The notes under the pieces are model-generated. The model ran no database searches and was not told the origin of the DNA. It saw nothing but the letters and a program-made list of their open reading frames with translations. A DNA stretch of 64,000 bases from JAJRVM01 sp041752115. Its GTDB lineage: Bacteria; Planctomycetota; Planctomycetia; Pirellulales; Pirellulaceae. The stretch lies in contig JBGSHS010000166.1 of NCBI GenBank assembly GCA_041752115.1, positions 1 to 64,000 on the forward strand, read 5' to 3'. The translations under genes and the position numbers were made by a program. Below, in pieces: positions 9,070 to 16,627 of this stretch (position 1 is its first letter; each line of letters starts with the position of its first letter).

Positions 9070-9642
9070 ATGGCGACGTGGTGGACAAAACGCCCGCAGG
9101 CAATGCTGGTGGTGGGTTTTGGTCTGGGTCTATTGGTCGGCTTGGGGATGCTGATCGGATCGTGGGCCACGCTGGCCCGTCATGAGACCCTCCCGTTCGC
9201 GTTTCCGGAGACCGCTTTGCATGCTGTCGCCACCGACAGTGGTGACACGTTCGCGATGGCGACTGGGTACATCTCGGACGGTGTGGAAGGGGTCTTCTTC
9301 CTCGATTTCCTCACGGGCGAACTGCAGTGCCTGGTGCTCAGTAATGTACCGAGCCAGCCGAGCGGTTACTTCAAGTACAACGTGCTCAAAGAGCTGGGAG
9401 GGAGCGTCGATCCGGGTGGCAAGGCCCCTCGTTACTTGATGGTGACCGGTACGACCATGCTGCGAGGTACGGGCGGTGCGATGCGCCCGAGCGATTGCGT
9501 GGTGTGGGTAGCGGAAGCGAGTTCGGGCAAGTTCGCGGCGTATACGGTTCCCTGGAATCGAACTTCCAGAGCCATGCAGGTAGGAACGCTGATTCCCTAT
9601 TATGCCAACTCCGCCCGCCAGATTGAGATTCGCGGCCAGTAG
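9070..9642 (+). CDS. Membrane-anchored conserved hypothetical protein
   Basis: This 190-residue protein has one N-terminal membrane helix (AMLVVGFGLGLLVGLGMLIG) and a C-terminal extracytoplasmic domain. The domain is beta-rich, with ALHAVATDSGDTFAMATGYI, DGVEGVFFLDFLTGELQCLV and a final SRAMQVGTLIPYYANSARQI. This pattern looks like part of a propeller-type or beta-sandwich domain. The ATG is preceded by AGGAG eight to nine bases upstream. I know no function. The ~150-base gap from the peptidase gene makes co-transcription possible but not certain. Confidence 0.75.
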   Translation: MATWWTKRPQAMLVVGFGLGLLVGLGMLIGSWATLARHETLPFAFPETALHAVATDSGDTFAMATGYISDGVEGVFFLDFLTGELQCLVLSNVPSQPSGYFKYNVLKELGGSVDPGGKAPRYLMVTGTTMLRGTGGAMRPSDCVVWVAEASSGKFAAYTVPWNRTSRAMQVGTLIPYYANSARQIEIRGQ

Positions 9643-9804
9643 TGGCGGGGAAGCGAACTGAGGTGAAAGTGGGGTCTGGAGAGCGGCAGTGCGGGGTGGT
9701 CGCTCCCGTCTGTGCTCAAACGCTCAGGCATTCCAGAGCCAATTCTGTTCCAGAGCGGATTCTACGGAGCTCTTGTGCTCTGTCAACGCTGGAATTCCGG
9801 GTTG

Positions 9805-9920
9805 GGTGCCACTGGCTTCGCCACTGTGCCACTGGCTTCGCCAGTGCCGCAACTGTTTGGCCGTTGCCAGTGTTCCTCCGGCTATCGGGCAAAGCGATAC
9901 TGGCAGAGCCGTTGCCACCC
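9805..9920. repeat. Intergenic repeat element with hairpin arms
   Basis: The 18-base word gtgccactggcttcgcca occurs at 9806-9823 and again at 9826-9843. The second copy continues into a perfect hairpin cactggc-ttc-gccagtg (9830-9846). About 55 bases later the region ends with ctggcagagccgttgccacc, which is an imperfect reverse complement of the start. The whole block is therefore a long imperfect inverted repeat. It lies between genes and contains no frame; it resembles dispersed intergenic elements of planctomycete genomes rather than a transposon. Confidence 0.55.
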
Positions 9921-10236
9921 AATGTCGAGAGGTAGACTGTCACAAGCCGCTCGCCAAACTGATGGCTCAGCACGCTGCGAGCTGAATTCACCTCCCTGAC
10001 CCAGTCGATACATCCATGTTTTGCTAGAGCTCCGATGCTACTTGGATCATGGACTCACCGCTGTTCGGTTCGCCGCTTCCGTGCTGGGAGTTGCAGCCAG
10101 GTGTCAGCGCTATTGATCCGAGCCCCAATTGCCACTGTCCCGGGTGAGTCTTAGAATCGGCTTAGCCCTGCTTCCGTGATGGCCGCTGGTTACTGACCAC
10201 CCCGTGATGGCTCGACAACGAGAGCCCAACCGGGGC

Positions 10237-10309
10237 GTCGGTGCGCGGTCGCATTGGGGGGGGGCTGCACGCGGACCGTGGGGTTTTTCGGTGAGCGTGC
10301 GGCACCGAC
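10237..10309 (+). promoter_or_regulatory. Possible structured leader of thiSG
   Basis: Arms gtcggtgc (10237-10244) and gcaccgac (10302-10309) are perfect reverse complements. They enclose a G9 run and a smaller hairpin cacg-cggac-cgtg followed by GGGTTTTT. This could be a folded 5' leader or attenuator for the thiamine genes starting at 10351. It does not match the TPP aptamer (no CUGAGA or CUGAUGAG), so no ligand is proposed. Confidence 0.3.
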
Positions 10310-10350
10310 CGGCAATGTGAAGTCCAATTCGATCAGAGCGAAGTTGATTA

Positions 10351-10551
10351 ATGCAGATCTTTTTTAATGGTCAGCCGCGTGACGTGGCGGACGAGATCAC
10401 GGTCGCCCAGCTGTTGCAGTTGTTGGAGCTGCAGCCTCGCTATGTGGCTGTGGAAGTGAACTTGGAATTAGTACCGCGTGACCGACACCAAGACCATGTG
10501 CTGCGAGAGGGCGATCGTCTTGAGGTGGTCACCTTGGTTGGGGGAGGATAG
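10351..10551 (+). CDS. thiS: Thiamine biosynthesis sulphur carrier ThiS
   Basis: This 66-residue protein has the ubiquitin-like ThiS layout: MQIFFNGQPRDV at the start, the TVAQLLQLLELQPRYVAVEVNLELVPR core, and the essential C-terminal diglycine in LEVVTLVGGG. As a thiocarboxylate on that terminal Gly it delivers sulphur to ThiG for making the thiazole ring of thiamine. It is directly followed by thiG with five bases between stop and start, so the two are co-expressed. Confidence 0.95.
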   Translation: MQIFFNGQPRDVADEITVAQLLQLLELQPRYVAVEVNLELVPRDRHQDHVLREGDRLEVVTLVGGG

Positions 10552-10556
10552 GACAG

Positions 10557-11414
10557 ATGGCGACCGGAACACCACAGGAACAGCCGGTGGAGCTGGTGGA
10601 TGATTCGTTTCAATTAGGTACTCACACGCTGCGTAGCCGATTGATCGTCGGGACGGGGAAATACGCCAGCTATGAATTGATGCAGCAGGCATTGGCGATT
10701 TCGGGTACTGAGTGCATTACCGTGGCGGTGCGGCGGGAGCGGCTGGTCGACCAGCAGGGGCGGAACATACTGGACTTCATCGATCTGGATCGGTACATCC
10801 TGCTTCCCAATACGGCCGGTTGCTTCAATGCGGATGATGCCATTCGCACAGCGCGTCTGGGGCGTGAGATCTTGTCAGGGCTGGAGAATCCGGGCGCCGA
10901 CTGGGTGAAACTGGAGGTCTTGGGGGACAGTCGCACCTTGTTGCCCGACCCGATGGCCACGCTGGTGGCGACGGAGCGACTGGTGGCCGAAGGTTTTCAG
11001 GTGTTGTGTTACACGAGTGACGATCCGGTCGCCGCTCGGCGGCTCAAGGAAGCTGGCGCCACGAGTGTGATGCCGGCCGGGAGTCCGATTGGCTCGGGTC
11101 AGGGGGTGCTCAACCCGAACAATCTGCGGATCTGTCTGGAGTATTTGAAGGAGAACGATCCGCATTATCCGGTGATTGTGGACGCGGGAGTAGGAACGGC
11201 CAGCGACGTGACGGTGGCCATGGAATTGGGAGTGGATGCGGTACTGCTCAACACGGGTATTGCGCACGCGAAGGATCCGTTGACGATGGCGCGGGCGATG
11301 AAGGCGGGAGTCGAGGCGGGACGTTGGGCCTATGTATCGGGGCGGATTCCCAAACGATTGTATGCCACTGCGAGCAGTCCCACGGAAGGCGTGATTGGAT
11401 CGCCGTCGCACTGA
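10557..11414 (+). CDS. thiG: Thiazole synthase ThiG
   Basis: This is a 285-residue TIM-barrel enzyme. It forms the thiazole phosphate of thiamine from deoxyxylulose-5-phosphate, dehydroglycine and ThiS-thiocarboxylate. Recognisable are SRLIVGTGKY near the start, LPNTAGC, the catalytic lysine in WVKLEVLGD, MPAGSPIGSGQG, IVDAGVGTASDV and LLNTGIAHAKDP. A short N-terminal extension (residues 1-16) precedes the usual start. The stop TGA overlaps the ATG of the following helicase gene (TGATG at 11412-11416). Confidence 0.96.
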   Translation: MATGTPQEQPVELVDDSFQLGTHTLRSRLIVGTGKYASYELMQQALAISGTECITVAVRRERLVDQQGRNILDFIDLDRYILLPNTAGCFNADDAIRTARLGREILSGLENPGADWVKLEVLGDSRTLLPDPMATLVATERLVAEGFQVLCYTSDDPVAARRLKEAGATSVMPAGSPIGSGQGVLNPNNLRICLEYLKENDPHYPVIVDAGVGTASDVTVAMELGVDAVLLNTGIAHAKDPLTMARAMKAGVEAGRWAYVSGRIPKRLYATASSPTEGVIGSPSH

Positions 11415-13393
11415 TGCTCAAGCCAGCCGATATCCTGGGTCCTGGAGGGCGCATTGCGGCGCGGCTGGAACACTACGAAGCGCGGCCGCAGCAACTGGAG
11501 ATGGCCGATGCGGTAGCCGAGGCGATTGCTCTCAGGCATCATCTGGTGGTGGAGGCGGGGACGGGAGTTGGCAAGAGTTTTGCCTACTTGGTGCCGGCGA
11601 TTCTGGCCGCCACAGCTCCGCGTCCTGAAGGAGCTCCACCGCTGCGTGTGGTCGTCTCGACTCATACTATCAGTTTGCAGGAACAACTGCTGACCAAGGA
11701 TCTGCCGCTGCTCAATGCGGTGATTCCGCGCGAGTTCACGGCGGTTCTGGCCAAGGGGCGCGGCAATTACGTCAGTCTGCGGCGACTGGGGCGTGCGGTG
11801 CAGCGTTCGGGCAGTCTGTTTGCCCAGGATGGGGAACTGCAGCAGCTGCGTCAACTGCAGGCGTGGGCTGCCCAAACGGACGACGGCTCGTTGAGCGATC
11901 TGCCGCAGCGCCCGTTGGGAAGCGTGTGGGACGAAGTGGCGAGCGATCGGGGTAACTGCCTGGGGCGCAGTTGCGACCAGTATCGCGATTGTTTCTACTA
12001 CCGAGCTCGGCGACGCGTCAGTCATGCTCAGATTCTGCTGGTCAATCACGCGCTGTTCTTCAGCGATCTGGCCCTTCGTCAGCACGGGGCCAGTATCCTG
12101 CCCGATTATCAGGCGGTGATTTTCGATGAGGCCCATACGCTCGAAGCAGTGGCTGCCGATCATCTGGGACTCGGGGTCAGTTCCGGGCAGGTCGAGTACT
12201 CTCTGAACAAACTCTATAACGACCGCACGAACAAGGGACTCCTGGTTCACTACCAGCTGGCCGAGGCGCAGAACCAGGTGCTCCGCTGCCACTATCAGTC
12301 GGACGAGTTTTTTGCCCACCTGCTTCAGTGGCACGAGCAGCATCCCGAGGCGAACGGGCGCGTCACGCAGCCTGCTCAGTTTTCCAATGAATTGAGCCCG
12401 GAATTGCGGAATCTGGCTCGCACGCTCAAAGATGTTGCCGATGGGATCGACAATGAGTCTGATCGGCAGGACCTGATTGCCACGCATGACCGACTGGTCG
12501 CCTTGGCAGGCGAGTTGAACCAGTGGAACAAGCAGAGCATGCCGGAGGCGGTGTATTGGGTACAGGTGACAGAGAAGCGTCACCGCAAGCCGCAGGTTGC
12601 TCTGGCGGCCGCACCCATCGATATCGGGCCCGTGCTGCGTGAGCAGTTGTTTGACCGGGTGCCGACCGTGGTGATGACCAGTGCCACACTTGCCGTGGGG
12701 CGTCCCCCGTCGTTCACCTTCTTCCGTTCCCGGATCGGCTTGACGCACGCTCACGATGTCCGGCTGGGAAGCCCCTTCGACTATCAGCGACAGGCGCGGC
12801 TGATTCTGGTGGAAGGGATGCCCGATCCCGGCTCCGAGCGGCGGGAGTTCGAACATCGCTGTGCCGAGATGATTCGTCGGTATGTGGAGCGCACGCAAGG
12901 CCGTGCCTTTGTGCTCTTCACCAGCTACGCCCTGATGCGGCAGATGGCCTCGCAACTGACAACCTGGCTGGCTCAGCAGAATCTGGCGCTGCTGAGTCAG
13001 GCGGAAGGACTGTCACGCAATGTGATGGTGCAGCGTTTCCGTCAGAACCCGCAGTCGGTACTCTTCGGCACCGACAGTTTCTGGCAGGGTGTCGATGTGC
13101 CCGGTGAGGCACTCCAGAACGTGATTATTCCCAAGCTCCCGTTCAGTGTCCCCGACCAGCCGCTGATCCAGGCCAGGCTGGAAGCGATTCGCCAGGCGGG
13201 CGGCAACCCGTTTCTGCAGTACCAGGTTCCGGAAGCGGTGATCAAGCTGCGCCAGGGATTCGGTCGTCTGATCCGGACGCAACGCGACCAGGGCATGGTC
13301 GTCATTCTCGATCCGCGCGTGCGCACCAAACCGTACGGGCGGATCTTCCTGGAATCGCTTCCCGACTGCCGCGTCCTGATCGAACGTTGCTGA
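11414..13393 (+). CDS. DinG/YoaA-type ATP-dependent DNA helicase
   Basis: This is a 659-residue superfamily 2 helicase of the XPD/DinG type. It has Walker A AGTGVGKS (48-55), motif Ia-like VVSTHTISLQEQL, the DEAH box FDEAHTLEA, and the C-terminal motifs LFTSYALM, FGTDSFWQGVDVPGE and LRQGFGRLIRT. Three cysteines with DinG iron-sulphur spacing are present (C182-x4-C187-x5-C193 in NCLGRSCDQYRDC). The position of the first cluster cysteine, normally NYLC, reads GRGNYVS with Ser121. I chose ATG 11414 because the longer frame overlaps thiG deeply. Such helicases unwind 5'-3' at damaged DNA, R-loops or D-loops. Coupling to thiG is unusual and probably only transcriptional. Confidence 0.92.
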   Translation: MLKPADILGPGGRIAARLEHYEARPQQLEMADAVAEAIALRHHLVVEAGTGVGKSFAYLVPAILAATAPRPEGAPPLRVVVSTHTISLQEQLLTKDLPLLNAVIPREFTAVLAKGRGNYVSLRRLGRAVQRSGSLFAQDGELQQLRQLQAWAAQTDDGSLSDLPQRPLGSVWDEVASDRGNCLGRSCDQYRDCFYYRARRRVSHAQILLVNHALFFSDLALRQHGASILPDYQAVIFDEAHTLEAVAADHLGLGVSSGQVEYSLNKLYNDRTNKGLLVHYQLAEAQNQVLRCHYQSDEFFAHLLQWHEQHPEANGRVTQPAQFSNELSPELRNLARTLKDVADGIDNESDRQDLIATHDRLVALAGELNQWNKQSMPEAVYWVQVTEKRHRKPQVALAAAPIDIGPVLREQLFDRVPTVVMTSATLAVGRPPSFTFFRSRIGLTHAHDVRLGSPFDYQRQARLILVEGMPDPGSERREFEHRCAEMIRRYVERTQGRAFVLFTSYALMRQMASQLTTWLAQQNLALLSQAEGLSRNVMVQRFRQNPQSVLFGTDSFWQGVDVPGEALQNVIIPKLPFSVPDQPLIQARLEAIRQAGGNPFLQYQVPEAVIKLRQGFGRLIRTQRDQGMVVILDPRVRTKPYGRIFLESLPDCRVLIERC

Positions 13394-13477
13394 ATAGCCG
13401 TGCACGATTCGTCCCGGGCAACGGCGCGCGGCGACATCGCGATCGTTCATTCAGCGCGTTGAGCTTCTTGGCTGCGG

Positions 13478-14131
13478 TTAGTCGCGCAGCGGTCGGCCGT
13501 CGGCATCGGTCACCGAGCCGGCGAAGATCAGAATCACATCGATCAACTGCCAGATGTAGCAGCCACCACAGGTGATCATCATGAGCACTCCCAACAGGAT
13601 GTGCCCGGTATAGAGCCGTTGGACTCCGTGAATTCCGACCAGGGGGAGCAGCAGGCCGAGCAGACCAGCGATCAGCCGGGACTTGTCGCTCACCGGTCCC
13701 GTGGGATAGGCCCCATAACCATAACTGGAGTAGGGCTGTGGCTGCGGAGAGGATGTCAACGGACCGCGCGGCGGCTGAACCAGCTGGGGGAAGAGCTCGC
13801 CGGCCCATCGCCATTGTTCTGTCCCCTCAACTGCGAGATGGCATTGGGCAGTGACACGTCCTTCATGAATCCACTGTTCGATCTCGCCGCGTGGAACCGG
13901 GCCGTACACGCGACCGTCTTCGGTGCGGACCAGCCAACGATTGGTCTCAGAGTGTGGGGGACTGCCCGAGGCGGCGGTGTTCAATGTGCCATGGTCGGGT
14001 GAGCGCCCCGACTCGGGGACACGGACGAAGCCGTGGCATTTCGGGCAGCGAACCTGTTTGCCTGCTGTCGCCCCGGCGACCTTTAAATGCTGAGCGCAGT
14101 GGGGACAGATCAGATCAAGCGGTGGTGACAT
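13478..14131 (-). CDS. Zinc-ribbon, GYF_2 and TM2 domain membrane protein
   Basis: This is a 217-residue modular protein. Residues ~6-40 form a zinc ribbon (CPHCAQHLKVAGATAGKQVRCPKC). A GYF_2-type domain follows (RWLVRTEDGRVYGPVPRGEIEQWI to GTEQWRWAGELFP). After a proline/tyrosine-rich linker comes a TM2 domain with two helices (LIAGLLGLLLPLVGIHGVQRLYTGHILLG, then a CGGCYIWQLIDVILI segment). ATG 14131 is chosen because GGAGGA lies eight bases upstream; the longer frame lacks this. Such proteins are frequent in planctomycetes and may be adaptor-like, but the role is unknown. It is convergent with the helicase gene. Confidence 0.85.
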   Translation of the reverse strand: MSPPLDLICPHCAQHLKVAGATAGKQVRCPKCHGFVRVPESGRSPDHGTLNTAASGSPPHSETNRWLVRTEDGRVYGPVPRGEIEQWIHEGRVTAQCHLAVEGTEQWRWAGELFPQLVQPPRGPLTSSPQPQPYSSYGYGAYPTGPVSDKSRLIAGLLGLLLPLVGIHGVQRLYTGHILLGVLMMITCGGCYIWQLIDVILIFAGSVTDADGRPLRD

Positions 14132-14651
14132 GAAGTGAGTCCTCCGGGACAAAATTCGGCTCGGCACCGCGCAATGCGCGCCGCGCATGTCGGATACGGC
14201 GAATGAATCTGCTGCCAGGTGTCAGCCACTTCCAGCGGGTGGCCGGGTTGTATTCGTTGCATTGGAAACGATCTTGTGTCCACAATTCTGGGGGTTTCCA
14301 GCGATGAGTCGCTCTCGCCGGCAGCGGGACCGGCCAGGAGGGACCACCACGGTGGAGGTTCCGATCGCTCAAACCGGGGCGTGCCGACGATTCGCAGGCA
14401 TGGTGCCTGCCGGAGGCGGCGCGGTGGCGGCCGCGCGTCAGAGCGACCGACGGGGGCTCAAGGGGGGTGATCTGGGGGCGTGCCGGGGACGCTGTGCTGG
14501 AGGCAGCTCAATTGGTCTGAACCCTCGACATGGCCCAATCCCTTGCTTACAGTAGAGTTTTGCCCGGCCTGGGAAGAGTGGATCCGCGGTGATCAGGCAG
14601 GCAAGTTCCATTTCCCTGTTGTGTGCGTGCCTCCGGCGCGTCTTTCCGCTC
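14132..14651. other. Divergent intergenic region before hisF
   Basis: About 520 bases between the leftward GYF/TM2 gene and hisF contain no believable gene. The word gccaggtgtcagc occurs here (14214-14226) and also upstream of thiS (10096-10108). No promoter or terminator can be defined with confidence. Confidence 0.4.
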
Positions 14652-15419
14652 ATGCTTGCCTACCGTGTGATTCCATGTCTCGACGTCGATCAGGGCCGAG
14701 TGGTCAAGGGGACGAACTTCCTTCGCCTGCGTGATGCGGGGGATCCGGTGGAGGTGGCGGCTCGGTACGAGCAGGAGGGAGCGGACGAGCTGGTGTTTCT
14801 GGACATTACCGCCAGTCATGAGAAGCGAGACATCATGATTGAGGTGGTGCGTCGCACGGCGGAGCAGGTGATGATGCCGTTGACCGTGGGGGGTGGCATT
14901 CGCACGATCGAAGATATCCGCAAGCTGCTCAACGCGGGAAGTGACAAGGTGTCGATCAATTCAGCGGCCTGCCTGGATCCTCGTTTCGTGCAGGAAGCCG
15001 CCGCGCGGTTTGGCAGCCAGTGCATTGTGGTGAACATCGATCCCAAGCGGGTTCAGCGCGACGGGCGTGAGGTGTGGGAAGTTCACATTCACGGTGGCCG
15101 CACTCCCACGGGGCTCGAGGCGGTGGCGTGGGCGCGGGAAGTCGAGCGACTCGGGGCCGGCGAGATTGTCTTGACCAGTATGGACTGTGATGGAACCAAG
15201 GATGGATACGATCTGGAGATTACGGCGGCGGTGAGTGAGGCGGTTTCGATTCCGGTGGTCGCCAGTGGAGGCGCTGGATGTCCGGAGCATCTGGCCGACG
15301 CGATTCTGGTGGGGAAGGCCAACGCGGCGTTGGCGGCGAGCATCTTTCATTTTGGTGAGTATTCGATACGCGAGACGAAGCAAATCATGTCGGAACGGGG
15401 CATTCCGGTTCGGTTGTAG
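14652..15419 (+). CDS. hisF: Imidazole glycerol phosphate synthase subunit HisF
   Basis: This is a 255-residue TIM barrel, the normal HisF length. It starts MLAYRVIPCLDVDQGRVVKG with the first catalytic Asp in CLDV. The second catalytic Asp lies in IVVNIDPKRV. Phosphate-binding loops are seen in MPLTVGGGIRT and IPVVASGGAG. HisF uses ammonia from HisH to turn PRFAR into imidazole glycerol phosphate and AICAR in histidine synthesis. hisH is not next to it. I chose ATG 14652 from the family start; no clear ribosome site precedes it. Its stop is 11 bases before the pilT-like gene. Confidence 0.96.
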   Translation: MLAYRVIPCLDVDQGRVVKGTNFLRLRDAGDPVEVAARYEQEGADELVFLDITASHEKRDIMIEVVRRTAEQVMMPLTVGGGIRTIEDIRKLLNAGSDKVSINSAACLDPRFVQEAAARFGSQCIVVNIDPKRVQRDGREVWEVHIHGGRTPTGLEAVAWAREVERLGAGEIVLTSMDCDGTKDGYDLEITAAVSEAVSIPVVASGGAGCPEHLADAILVGKANAALAASIFHFGEYSIRETKQIMSERGIPVRL

Positions 15420-15430
15420 GAGGATAGTGT
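15417..15430 (+). promoter_or_regulatory. Strong ribosome binding site of pilT
   Basis: The sequence tagGAGGatagtgt overlaps the hisF stop codon and places GGAGG about eight bases before the ATG at 15431. It fixes the pilT start and implies that pilT is translated from the same message as hisF. Confidence 0.7.
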
Positions 15431-16627
15431 ATGTCGCTAGCCGACTCGGGCGAGTTGTTTCACAAGAGTGGTCATGAAGACGAGATCCAAGTGGGAGACT
15501 TGGAGGATCGATTCCTGGCGAAGAAGCAGGAGCTGGAGGTCGACAAGTATTTCCGGGCGTTGGTGAAGTTGGAGGGGAGCGATCTGCACATGAAGGTCGG
15601 TCAGCCGCCGATCGTCCGTGTGCACGGCAAGCTCAAGCAGCTCAACCGGGGACCTATCAATCTGGAGGAGATGTGCCGCCTGCTGTTTCCGATGATGAAC
15701 AAGCGTCATCGGGCGATCTTCGACAAGCAGGGGGGGACCGACTTTGCCCACTCCGTCGATGTCGACGGGGAGACGTGGCGTTTCCGTGTCAACATGCTCA
15801 CGCAGATGGGCAAGATCGGACTGGTTGCGCGGCGGGTGAGCAACTGGATTCCGGATTTCGCGGGACTCCATCTGCCACCGATCATGGAAGAGCTGTGCAA
15901 GTTCGATCAGGGTATGATCCTGCTGGCCGGCGTGACCGGATCGGGCAAGACCACCACGATCGCCGCGATGCTCAACTGGGTGAACGCCCACTACAGCAAG
16001 CATATACTCACGCTCGAGGATCCGATCGAGTTCGTGTACACGGAAGACAAGTGTCTGATCAATCAGCGGGAGGTTGGCGAGGATGTGATTGATTTCGCGG
16101 TCGGCATGAAGCATGCCGTGCGAGAAGACCCCGACGTCATGCTCGTGGGCGAGATGCGTGATGAAGAGACGTTCATGACGGCGATCCACGCGGCGGAAAC
16201 GGGCCATCTGGTGTTCGGGACGATTCACGCCTCGACGGCGCCCACCACGATCGGACGTATTCTCGATTTGTTCCCGGAGGAAATGCACAGCGCAATCCGC
16301 AGCGCCATCGCCTTCAACATGAAAGCGATCGTCGCTCAGAAACTGCTCCCCTCGATCAAGCAGGGGGTCGGTCGAGTTCCCTCGGTGGAGATCATGATCT
16401 TCACTCCCACGATCAAGAAGCTCGTGCTGGAAGGGCAAGATGCCAAGCTGCCCGACGCGATCCGGATTGGTGCTGAGGAGGGGATGCAGGACTTCACCAT
16501 GAGTCTCAAGCAGCTGGTGGATGAAGAACTGATCGATCGGCCGACGGCATTTGAGGTCGCGCCCAATCGCGAAGCTCTGAAGATGGCACTCAAAGGCATC
16601 AATGTATCGCAACCTGGAATTCTATGA
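15431..16627 (+). CDS. pilT: PilT-type secretion/twitching ATPase
   Basis: This is a 398-residue type II/IV secretion ATPase with all catalytic boxes intact: Walker A GVTGSGKTTT, Asp box LEDPIEF, Walker B DPDVMLVGEMRDEET and His box HLVFGTIHAST. The N-terminal domain begins near KYFRALVKLEGSDLHMKVGQ, typical of PilT. A PilT-like GMQDF motif is present near the end (EEGMQDFTMSLKQL). A ~35-residue acidic N-terminal extension precedes the domain. PilT powers pilus retraction or a related pseudopilus. Its TGA overlaps the start of the next gene (ATGA at 16624-16627), so the two are tightly coupled. Confidence 0.93.
   Translation: MSLADSGELFHKSGHEDEIQVGDLEDRFLAKKQELEVDKYFRALVKLEGSDLHMKVGQPPIVRVHGKLKQLNRGPINLEEMCRLLFPMMNKRHRAIFDKQGGTDFAHSVDVDGETWRFRVNMLTQMGKIGLVARRVSNWIPDFAGLHLPPIMEELCKFDQGMILLAGVTGSGKTTTIAAMLNWVNAHYSKHILTLEDPIEFVYTEDKCLINQREVGEDVIDFAVGMKHAVREDPDVMLVGEMRDEETFMTAIHAAETGHLVFGTIHASTAPTTIGRILDLFPEEMHSAIRSAIAFNMKAIVAQKLLPSIKQGVGRVPSVEIMIFTPTIKKLVLEGQDAKLPDAIRIGAEEGMQDFTMSLKQLVDEELIDRPTAFEVAPNREALKMALKGINVSQPGIL

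Larger units (their letters stand above)
9643..10350. other. Long intergenic region with dispersed-type repeats and a thi leader
   Basis: About 700 bases carry no credible gene; frames are short and on both strands equally. The left part holds the repeat element at 9805-9920. The right part is a G/C-rich leader before thiS with a run of nine G (10256-10264) and an inverted repeat gtcggtgc (10237-10244)/gcaccgac (10302-10309). The TPP riboswitch core motifs are not present. Confidence 0.5.

Noticed and set aside
10160..10350. TPP riboswitch upstream of thiS
   Set aside because: I looked for the CUGAGA and CUGAUGAG motifs of the aptamer and did not find them.
11330..12955. 541-codon leftward frame
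   Set aside because: Antisense to the DinG-type helicase whose motifs are unmistakable; the frame has no recognisable family.
15437..16612. 391-codon leftward frame
   Set aside because: Antisense to pilT; high His/Arg/Asp content is a mirror of the coding strand.
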